DNA of 64,000 nt from Imbricaverruca yamaguchii (lineage: Eukaryota > Arthropoda > Thecostraca > Neoverrucidae): assembly GCA_034440575.1 (NCBI GenBank), contig JAOTOL010001570.1, forward strand, positions 986,501-1,050,500, given 5' to 3'. Positions 55,215-64,000 of the stretch are shown here, piece by piece; within the stretch, counting starts at the first letter, position 1, and each line of letters starts with the position of its first letter. The notes beneath the pieces are model-generated. The model was given only the letters and a program-made list of their open reading frames with translations, was not told where the DNA came from and did not search any database. The translations under genes were made by a program, and so were the position numbers.

Positions 55215-56080
55215 TGGCGGGTACCGCCCTCAAGTCCGGTTCACACTTGGCAATTCGGAGCGTCAATCATTCGTAAAACGAACGGATATCGAACGTCGAA
55301 CAGAACATAAACGTCACAAAACGAGCGTAAATACACCGGGAATAGCACGCTGTTTCCCTGAACGAAAACGTTCCATCCACGCTTTCCTGCGAATCAATTA
55401 TGACGTCAACGAGACCATTCTGACGCGACTGCTACCGATTCAAGTTGTGTAGAAATTCTGAATACTTATACCGATGGAAGCTGAGACATATCGCGGGTTA
55501 CATTGAGACATTTTTGCTTTTAGGTTATCGACCCCTGATTTTCCTGTCAGAGAATAATGAAAGATGAAGATTGCCTCATGCTTCTGCTCACGGGATCTAG
55601 CCCTGACCCACCGTGTTATATTTTCTTTCTTTTTTAATTAAATATATTTCAACATTACAATATATTTAAGTGTTTTAGCCAATCATATGGTGAGCTCAGC
55701 AAACAATGTGCAAGTCCTTGTTTGCACTGGTGAAGAAGTTTGTGAAATGTATGCAAACCAGCTAATGTACAATGCATGACAGAAGCTTGAGTCAAATCAT
55801 CAATCTCTCACTGGAAAATCATACATTCTTTGTGATCCATTTATATTGCAGCATTCTTTAACAAACAATGTTGAATGAGGTGAGTGACTTGACTGCAAGC
55901 TTACTCCAAAGACTAAGAACAAAAATTAGCATGTGAACATTTCAATATGCATATCATGCACACATCAGAAACGAGAGCATCTGTAGTTGGCACTGGGCAT
56001 GCACAACCAATGCTTTTGGCTTGGAAAATCCCAATGAATTGGGATTTACAACAATGGAAATTATGAATATGTTTTTCATC

Positions 56081-56300
56081 ATCATGCATAACTTGGCAGT
56101 GCCAAATTGTGTTTGGATTATCATGAATTGTAAGTGATTTTTCATTGCTTACAACAAGCACCTATAATTCACTGGGCCAATGATATCCTACATAGCTATG
56201 TTCTTCAGACATACTTGCAAGATTTTGTCAGGACTGCATGCACAGCCCAACAATATTGTTGCCCACCCTTGCATCTTGGGTGAACAATCATGCTTTTTCA
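56081..56300 (+). repeat. Dispersed repeat, copy 1 of a ~220-bp block
   Basis: Closely resembles 59868-60095 in the same orientation: CATCATGCATA, CTTGGCAGTGCCAA, TTGTGTTTGG, CTATGTTCTTCAGA, ATACTTGCAAGATTTTGTCA and AAGCATGCTTTTTC-like blocks in the same order. No coding capacity. Confidence 0.85.
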
Positions 56301-56639
56301 GTTTCAATGAAACATTTGAATGTGCCATTGCTTGCCAAATAAACAAATAATGTTGAATGCTGTGATGGACTTGACTGCAAGTCTGCTCAGCTGAACTGGA
56401 TAGCAAAAACTGCAGAATATTACATGTTTCACATTTTATCTTGTCATAAGGATTCTCAACAAAAAATAGCGGGATACGCATGTGAATTGGGCAAAAGGTT
56501 GCAAATTAAATGCACTACATTTCATCAAATCATACTAATCAAAGTTGAGCTTTGATTAGTGCAAGATCATGTGTGGAGGTAGACAGCATACCAGGGATGT
56601 ATACTTGATGGGTGACCACCTACAAGTTGTGACTTAATA

Positions 56640-56790
56640 AAAGAAGAATCTGGGTGTTGTTGCGGAATATGCCTGACATAAAAATACAAAGAAGTGCTAC
56701 ATTGAGCCACAGGGACTCTTCCTGGTTGCATTTTGTGGACACCATCAGCTGTTTGACCATGCTGAACCACGAGTCCCAACATGCTGAATC
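56640..56790 (-). mobile_element. LINE 3' UTR tail fragment
   Basis: The minus strand has ATGCAACCAGGAAGAG and CCTGTGGCTCA followed by a TTTTTATGTC end. This parallels the 3' UTR of the CR1/L2-like tail at 19941-20222 (GTGCAACCAAGAAGGGCC, TTGTGGCTCA, then ATGTCTTT repeats). Only the untranslated tail is recognisable. Confidence 0.5.
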
Positions 56791-58378
56791 ATGAGTTTGC
56801 AGATAAAACAGATAGGTTAACTTTGCAGCCTCGCTTGGGGCATAAACTTACGTGTACCTTGAGAGCGTGAGGACCAAAATTAGCATGTACATATTTAAAT
56901 GCGCATATCATGCACGCCTCAGAAAAGAGAGCATCTGTAGTTGGCACTGGGTATGCTCAACCAATCCTTTTGACTCTGGAAATTCCAATGAATTAGCATT
57001 CCAGAGGCGAAAAAGTAAGTGACACGCTGACGCACGTTGGTGACAGCTAAAAGGACACGGAAGACTAATGGGACAGCCAGAGGCTGACATGTATTTGTAT
57101 TTCCAGGCTTGGCAAACTTTTTTAGAATGAATCGTATGGGTCCATTTCTTGGATAGTTTACATTATAATATGGCATATTTTATACAGTGGTAGCGCCCTT
57201 TTGAGTCAGCTGCTGGCTGAAAAAATGCGGCCCGGGTGTCGGCCTGTGCTATATTCTCATAGGCGTCGGCGGTTTGTCGGTGAGACAGCAGTTAGCTGTC
57301 TCATGCGGAACATTTGTGGCGCGTTGAATATTACCCGATGACCTTGCTGAACGAAGGAGAACCGGGTCTTGGAAAATTACGTCATGGAAGTTAAGGTCAT
57401 GTGCTTGCTTTTAATTAGCGCAATAATTCGCTAAAGGAAACAAAAAACAATCCACACGAAGACAACTTTTTTCACGTAAATCCCATCAAACACCCAAAAC
57501 ATTACCCCTTTCTTTCATGGATCCACGGGTACGTATATAGTTTTATGTGATGTCATTTTGAGAGAAAAATTCCTGATGGCTTGAATGGTTTCCAATGATT
57601 CTTGTTCCCCGGTTTGTTCGTTCATCAAGGCTTGGGTGCGAATACAGGCAGTTCTGTGCTTTAAATTGTTCAGTTTTTTATGTACACTAGTTCTGTTTTT
57701 GTTTTGGTCTTGAGAGGAGCTGGAGCGATGGGGAGGTTGACGTCTTTTGCACCATGAAGGAAGAAGGTGACTTGTAGCTATGAAAACTAATTATGAAGAA
57801 TAAATGTGCAACATGAAGAAGCACAAGTTGAGGAACCGATGGTCAGCCGTCGCGAGTAAAGAATATCTCCTTCGCTGTTGGAGGAAAGTGGGAACGATGG
57901 TGCAGACCGGTGCCGAATGACGATGTCAACGCATCATCAGGAGCAGGTAGTTATTTTTTGCGGTGATTCACTGGATGACACCAGGATACTCCACAATAGC
58001 ATTTTTTTTTTAATTACTCTTGTCCTGAACCATGTTTGTTGAGCACCACCACAACTAGTCCAGGAATCATTGTCATCCAGGCAATGGTCAGCATATTTTT
58101 GATAAATGTTATGCTGAGCATTTTGTAGCTAACTGCCGGTATGGAGCAAAACAATGTATGCAATAATACAACAAAATACTAATCTTGCTTTGAGAATGGT
58201 ACAATGTTGGAGTGATTTTGTTGCGCCATGAAAAAAGCTGATGCCAATGAATGTAAATTGGAGCTGATTTGAACTCAATTTTGTTTGCATCAAGCAAGTA
58301 CCATAATGTCAGTGCTGACATTTTCGTTACACGTTTATAGCTAATTCAGGCTCTACCATTCCTTCACAGACGAAGGAA

Positions 58379-59077
58379 ACCGTGGCTTTCTGCCGTAGCT
58401 TGGCCAGGCAATTAGGCACGGGCGAGGTGGTTTGAATGTGATCGGCTCAAGAATGGGAACAGACAACCGGAGCCTGATGGACGCCATGCTCGACATCAGG
58501 GAGGTGGCCTATGTGGAGCGCATCAGGGCCGCCAGTGACGCCAGTGCCGGTACCATCCAGCGTGCTGCCAGTCACCTGGTGGCCCGCCGCGTCGTTTCGC
58601 TTGTCCGTCGTATCCGCGACCGCAGGATATAATGTGTTGCACGAGCCGCGCTCGCGAATGGGTGCAACCAGCAGCTGCTCAGGGTACTGTGAGAGAACTG
58701 CAACAGAACACCCAGTCTTGGCCCATACGTGGACCTGGTAACCAGACTGTGGCTCATTTTCCCCACTAAGTGTCGTGGAAGGCATGGGGAATGCAGTGCG
58801 GGAAGTGTCCCGCATGCACCGTAAGCTCGACCACGTCAACGCGGCGAAAGAGCTGGTAGTGCGCTGGAACAGCCCGGTTCCGTGCCAGTCCGACGATATG
58901 ATCCGGGCCGTTCAGTGCAAAGCCAGGTTCAACTTTACACGGCACTCGACAAACCTGCGCTAGTCGCTGGTTGGCACCGTCATCACACGCCATAAAAGCG
59001 CGGCATCTGGTAAGTGCGCAATGTATGCGTATAAGGAGTAGCACGCGCGTGTTCAGTACAAGCAAAGTAGGACGCCA
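58379..59077. other. Short open frames of uncertain status
   Basis: Plus 58432-58632 (67 codons; RIRAASDAS, then AASHLVARRVVSLVRRIRD) and 58775-58963 are GC-richer than their surroundings and could be pieces of a decayed retroelement or gene. Minus frames overlap them. I recognise no family. Confidence 0.15.
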
Positions 59078-59078
59078 G

Positions 59079-59151
59079 GGCGTCGGTAGCTCAGTGGCAA
59101 ACTGGGTGTCTGGGAAACAAGAGGCGTGGCGTTCGATTCTCGGCGGTGCCC
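59079..59151 (+). tRNA. tRNA-like sequence, probable tRNA-derived SINE head
   Basis: Acceptor arms GGCGTCG (59079-59085) and CGGTGCC (59144-59150) pair over all 7 positions, two of them G-T. TAGCTCAGTGGC is a canonical A box and GTTCGATTC a near-canonical B box at normal spacing. The total length of about 73 fits a tRNA. However, one extra base precedes the D arm, the T stem has two mismatches and the anticodon stem is poor. A functional tRNA is therefore unlikely, and a tRNA-derived SINE or pseudogene is preferred. The 3' flank TCCCTTCCTACTAAGTTGAG could be SINE body. Confidence 0.45.
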
Positions 59152-59159
59152 TCCCTTCC

Positions 59160-59867
59160 TACTAAGTTGAGAGGCAGGCGACGCAATGTGGCCTCAAATG
59201 ATTAGCCACAAATAACACAAAGTAAGATTTCGTGACCCGGTCTAGCTCAGGTCTTTGCCCTTATATGTTTTGTTATATAGCAGCGTTTACGTGAGTGTAC
59301 GGGAAAATCGAAGTTATACAACACCATCTTGAGAACGTTGAGAACGGCCGCACGAGCTCGCTCCCCACCGACCGTTTTCTGTCGTCTTCCCATTTGCTGT
59401 ATAACCAGCTCAACCTGGACGATAACGTTAAGATAACGTTGAAGTTTCTTGGCATGTCGTGTCAGAATGGCCTTCTTATTAGGTTAGCTCTCTACTGTGC
59501 TAAACGGGCAGCCTTATGACATAGCTATGAGTGAGAACTCCAATGATGGAACTAGTAACCGTGGTCCAGATATCTTAGTCCTGCCGCTTCAATTGGGATT
59601 CCCAAACATATTTCGTGGATTTAAGGGTGGCAAAACTCACGATTCGAAACTTAAAGTGCTACTCTCCAATTTCTAGCTGAAATGCGTATCAAGTGCAACG
59701 AGGATCGGACGTGCTATTTCACCGCGGCGAAGCAAGTGTGTGAGGCACTTGTATTAACCATATATTCAAAGAATTTGAGACAGCTCATAGGTTCATCGGT
59801 GACAGCTTCGGCATTTTTTCACCCCTGTAGCATTCACAGCAATTTGAATAATGAAGACGCTTTTCAC
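59160..59867. other. Non-coding, no recognised gene
   Basis: Short frames (74 and 65 codons on plus) without domains. No RNA motif beyond the tRNA-like sequence upstream. Confidence 0.4.
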
Positions 59868-60095
59868 CATCATGCATAGCTTGGCAGTGCCAAGTTGTGT
59901 TTGGGGTATCAGAAATTGTCAGTGGTTTTTTATTGCTTACAATAGGCACTTATAACTCCCTGGGACAATGTTTTCTTACATGGCTATGTTCTTCAGAAAT
60001 ACTTGCAAGATTTTGTCAAGGCTGCATGCATGTACAGCCCCCAAATATTATTTCCCACCTTTGCATCTTTGGTGAACAAGCATGCTTTTTCGGTA
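59868..60095 (+). repeat. Dispersed repeat, copy 2 of a ~220-bp block
   Basis: Direct-orientation partner of 56081-56300 with the same landmarks in order. The two copies are 3.8 kb apart. Confidence 0.85.
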
Positions 60096-60388
60096 CCAGT
60101 AAAACACAAATACAACACAACGTTGCATACAATTCTGGTTGTGACTATTTTCCAGAACAACCTCTCTACCACGTGACCAAAAGAGGTGTGCTAGAAAATA
60201 TCATATTCTAACCACAGGCAAAACAATGCTTCCAAGCAGGTTATAGATGGCCAACAAAACTTCAAATATCTCGCGACTCCTGAATCACACCAACAAAACG
60301 TTAAATGCCGAATCTGCGTTGAAAAGTTAAACTAAATCTATCTTTTTGACGCCAGATAGACGTTCATTACCCGGTCGCGACATACCCC

Positions 60389-60543
60389 GGTGCACACTGT
60401 GCGACGCTCCGATCGCATTAAACTTTCGTAAAACGCAGTTTTGACGTGCGTCTGAAATACGTTCGATTGCCGTTTGTTTCACGAAACGGCCCAAAAACGA
60501 TGAATAAACGCTCGGAAAGCGTCAAAAGGCCAGTGTGAACGGG
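60389..60543. mobile_element. Small MITE with CACACTG-type inverted ends
   Basis: The left end reads CCCGGTGCACACTG followed by GCGACGCT. The right end is the imperfect complement (AGCGTC, then CCAGTGTGAACGGG). The interior is rich in CG dinucleotides and TTTCGTAAAACG-like blocks. A related left end (CCGGTTCACACTTGGC) occurs at about 55236 without a clear partner. It encodes nothing. Confidence 0.5.
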
Positions 60544-60596
60544 TTTGCGAGTTTGCGGCGATCGCCGGAAAAGCGACATGTGACATGTAGTGTGCA

Positions 60597-60659
60597 GTTG
60601 GTTGGTTGGTTATTTGGGCTTTCGGGCGCATCGACTGCGTTGGTCATACAGCGCCCAAG
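60597..60659. repeat. Short dispersed repeat shared with 31495-31553
   Basis: GGTTGGTTATTTGGGCTTTC, then GGGCGCATCGACTGCG, GGTCAT and CAGCGCCC correspond in order to 31495-31553. The block lies just downstream of the small MITE. Confidence 0.4.
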
Positions 60660-60745
60660 TGTGCAGTTGTGTAGCACAGTAAGCTTTCAGGGCGTAACCT
60701 GTCGGACAGCATGGATACAACATATACATGTTAAAGTGGAGGTAT

Positions 60746-60746
60746 A

Positions 60747-60813
<67 letters not shown>
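60746..60813. repeat. (TA)n microsatellite with GATA tail
   Basis: TA dinucleotides followed by ATAGATAGATAG-type tetranucleotides to about 60856. Confidence 0.97.
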
Positions 60814-60818
<5 letters not shown>

Positions 60819-60856
60819 CTATTTATATATAGAGATAGATAGATATATAGATAGAT

Positions 60857-63800
60857 AAATGTTGAATATTATCTTGGTGCACCGATTCAATGCAGACTGA
60901 AGGTACCGTTTCCGAGACTTGGTCCATTTGCCGATTATGGCGGACTCATACCCAAATTGAATGCATCATGTGCCCCTACACAATTAAGAACAGTTACCGC
61001 ATTTTCTCCGGGCTGCCAAGACAACAACAGAGTTGTGGCAGGTCTATACGTGCCCACACCACACAGGTATCATTTCGGATCCCGCGCACGCGGCAGGGGA
61101 GCTCCAAAGCTCTCCTTTTTCACCGTTCGTGCCGCGCCCCTGGTGGTAATGTATCTAGATCCAATTCAGCGCCAGCTGCGCAGCAGCACGATGCTTGTCA
61201 TCACTTCACTTGTGTTGTTAGTTCGACGATCGACCAGGCACGGCGAGCAGCACACGATGGTCCACCGATCGGAAACGGTCGATGACCTACCGGACATGCC
61301 TAGCGACATACCTTGCGACGGGGGGCGGGCGGCTACACCCCGCCCGCGAGGTTCGTGGCGGGCACGCCGCACTGAGACCACCGGCCGCGCACCGCGCCGC
61401 ACACGGACCCCGCCGCCAAAACGCTCACCCGGCACGGCGCGACTGACGCCGGCAAACACGGCGCCAGCCAGCGACGCGACCACAGCGCCCCTGGCGGCCG
61501 GCTGTCGAACCACAGCGGGCGGAGACGCAAAGGTGTGCGGCGCCCACTCGTGCAGTCGGCTCCTCGCACGTCGGCTCAATAGGACAACAGTAACACAGTA
61601 CTCCCAGATGGTCTCACTCGGCGAGCTGGACAGCACACGGCCGCCAACCAATGCGGCCCGTGTGCGCGGTGGGCAATCAATTAATGATGCATTCCGTAGT
61701 TTCCATTGTATGGCTTTTCAGAATGTGTGGCAATATTAGGCTTACAGATGCACATATAGCCAAAAAGTTCAGGGACAAAATAAAAGTGCACACCCAGACA
61801 ACGTAATCCATAAACACCAATGCTGACCCGGACACACTAGCCATCAGCGTGCCCGCTTACGACAGCCGCAGGTACTAACTGACTCTTCTATGGGAACACC
61901 ACCAGCTTTTGTGGCAGCAGTCTTCAATATTTGTTGTGACGGCCTTGGGATTCCATGGAGTACTCGCCATAGTTGAATACCATACCGTGTCTTGTATGCC
62001 CTTAAATGTACTCTGCCTTAAATGTACTCTGTACTTTGCCGTGACTGGCGTAACTCATAGTGGCAATCAGGATGCGCCCATGTACCAGAATGAACATCTA
62101 CGGAGGACACACCAAAGGATACCAAGAAGTGAGCCTCCACAGAAGCCACATTCTTCTTACACATAAAATGTTCCCCCGACAACGAAGCGGTATGCGACAG
62201 TCATCACACATCGAACGAGACATTGCAAATTGCTTGCATTGCCTGGGACACATTGCTCTTGTTATTGAGAACCGCTGCGTGCTCATTAACACTAACCTAC
62301 ATTGGTGGGTTTGCACCAGTGGCAATGTTGACGATGCCGTAGTGGTCGAAGCCCGACGAACCGCAGGCTGGGTTCTGTCAAGCGTTGATACACCGCACCA
62401 CCAGAACCAGCTGCTGGAGTTTGTGTGCTGCCATAACGGTGGCCCCCATCTTATCCTGCCACATGCCAATGTTTACGCCATGACTACGGAGGACGATAAG
62501 GAACCCAGGCGGGCGACAGACATAGCGACCGACGCGTCTCCAGCCGAGACGACTGGGGATACAGGATGGGTGTGTCGAAACGCCTGAATACCAACATAGT
62601 ACGAATACTAACTCGACGTGCACAGAATATTGACGGTTTCCGTGCGCATTCCCTGAGCATTATGTGAAACATTCTCCGAAACACAACTGACTTCTCTGAA
62701 ACCGTGTTCATTCTAGCATGTCTTGCATCTGCTAATGCACATTCGGCGCACCTGGGCTAAAAATTACGTGTCATTTTCGAGGTGAAACCTCACCAGCACC
62801 GCTAGCCGCCAGCATGACGCTACTGGCGCAAGTCTCCATGCGCGTGCAGCGTGCAGCATGCTATGCAAATAATGATAGTGATAACACACACCGCCCACGA
62901 ACAGGGCCGGGTTGAGTGTGTATCAAAGCCGTGTCCGTTCATAGATGTCGAAGGTTTTCATTTCATATATGAAATCGGAAAAATTGTCTTGTTTTCAAGC
63001 GCTGGAATTGCCAGCCTATCAGCTTTAAGAAATCAGCAAGGATGCAGCAATGGGAGTTTCTGTGCAGAAACCAAGCTACGCAACATGGAGCGTTTGCACG
63101 TTCCGGTGACTCCGATATCCAGTGACGGAACCAGAGGGGGTGAGGGAAGGCATGGGTGGCGCCCCATGTTTGTTGACGAGGGGACGAGCCACCTAGGGGC
63201 AAATAGTAACAACACCTACGAACAAGGAGTCATGCCTCTTGCAGAGGCGGTAGAACGGGGGCGGGGGGCACCGTGTCACGGTGCTACCAAATGAGGGCTT
63301 CGACAAAACGGAGACGTAACGGTGAATGCATATACTCGCTACGTTGACAACAAGTGGATAAGTGCATTCATTCAGTGTCTCTCGCTAAACTTCATTTAGC
63401 TAAGTCACTGCACGATCATTGAAATAGGCCTGCACATGCAAGGCTCGTTTAATGACGCACATAGACAGTGTTTGCGCGATGCTAATCACAATTACACTCA
63501 CTAGTTTGGGCGCTAAATGATCACAATTTTTGGTCCAGGCACCCTAAAGCTCAACTAACGAAGTCACTACGGTAACTACCTAACACAAATAACTAACTGT
63601 CCTCAGGCGACCGGACTGTGCTTCACACTGCATCATCGGGAGCTTCTTCTGAACTTATCTCTGGTTTCGTTCCCGAGTGATCGATATGGGCCATTCACTC
63701 ATGGAACAGGCCATTGGCGATATCTCCCGATGATCAGGACACAAATGGCTTTCAATGGTGCAATATGTGGCGACACGTACATTCCATAGCGACATTTCCA

Positions 63801-64000
63801 CTCATACTAGGATCATGATCGCTTCCCCATCCCCACCCCACCCCCCAAAATAGCGTGTTCACGCTAATCGTTTCGCGTCATTTGGAGCGCCAACGGTACA
63901 GATGGTACGCTCCGTATATTTTTATACTAGATCTGACCAAGTACAGGAAAGGAACAGCTTTCCTGTACTTAATCCTGGAAAAAAACCGCCAGTTGTTTCC
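60857..64000. other. No recognised gene
   Basis: A CpG-rich stretch at 61250-61660 is open on both strands (plus 260 codons from 60957, minus 162 codons), but the translations are Arg/Thr/Pro-rich or Ala/Val-rich without domains. The rest is AT-leaning. The 62518-62568 block matches 11341-11390 in reverse. Nothing else is supported to the end of the window. Confidence 0.4.

Larger units (their letters stand above)
55215..58378. other. AT-rich stretch of dispersed repeats, no gene
   Basis: Contains blocks of a repeat family: 55922-56047 resembles 56878-57003 (CATATCATGCACGC, GAGAGCATCTGTAGTTGGCA, CCAATGAATT), and 55862-55900 resembles 56340-56385 (AATGTTGAATG, CTTGACTGCAAG). A perfect 11-bp hairpin (ACTAATCAAAG) lies at 56534-56560. 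From 57200 to 58378 nothing was recognised. Confidence 0.5.

Noticed and set aside
60957..61739. 260-codon plus-strand frame and opposing 162-codon frame
   Set aside because: Both open because of a CpG-rich stretch; neither has a domain or a coherent start, so no gene is called.

Overview
This window reads as eukaryotic nuclear DNA from an invertebrate, most likely an arthropod and perhaps a crustacean. The reasons are the absence of operon structure, long TA, TG and minisatellite arrays, several clades of non-LTR retrotransposon, a decayed Ty3/Gypsy element, short TTAA-flanked DNA transposons, and a single-exon GT31 glycosyltransferase with very high third-position GC. The taxon is an inference; no rRNA or mitochondrial marker is present.

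Only three host protein-coding genes are well supported. Two lie close together on the + strand: 5645-7332, a Thr/Pro-rich chain with a C-terminal hydrophobic block and 9-residue repeats whose 5' exon was not found, and 8577-9638, a complete intronless protein with signal peptide. I recognise neither family. The third, 29227-30381 on the - strand, is a complete intronless type II membrane beta-1,3-glycosyltransferase (GT31). Everything else that can be identified is mobile or repetitive DNA.

Layout: 1-5 kb holds microsatellites, a possible Tc1/mariner remnant, an 11-bp minisatellite, a suspicious homopolymer block and a cluster of CRE palindromes. 5.6-9.6 kb is the two-gene GC-rich block. 13-18.1 kb is a broken Ty3/Gypsy element (gag, protease, RT/RNase H, integrase, GPY/F remnants) interrupted by a ~270-bp satellite and carrying a 30-bp minisatellite that grew out of the integrase C-terminal codons. 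18.2-22.0 kb is a nest of TTAA-flanked elements: family A copy 1 abuts family B copy 1, which contains family A copy 2 and a LINE tail. 22.4-23.4 kb is a 32-bp minisatellite. 26.16-27.03 kb is an undisrupted family B copy.

From 30.8 to 37.3 kb the - strand carries one ancient Nimb/Ingi-type LINE (ORF1 with zinc knuckles, endonuclease, RT, RNase H), split by a family B copy at 35.77-36.66 kb and a third TTAA element (family C) at 32.87-33.89 kb. Back to back with it, 37.4-40.4 kb on the + strand is a young, nearly intact CR1/L2-like LINE whose only visible defect is a frameshift in a G run. 40.6-41.9 kb is an element with long inverted arms. 44-55 kb is dominated by GC-rich sequence without a convincing gene and by many unrelated tandem arrays. 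55.6-60.1 kb is AT-rich with copies of another dispersed repeat, and 60.4-64 kb has a small MITE, a TA array and no recognisable gene.

The genes do not form a pathway. The window records repeated transposition, and because some insertions can be compared with uninterrupted copies in the same 64 kb, much of the order of events can be read directly.
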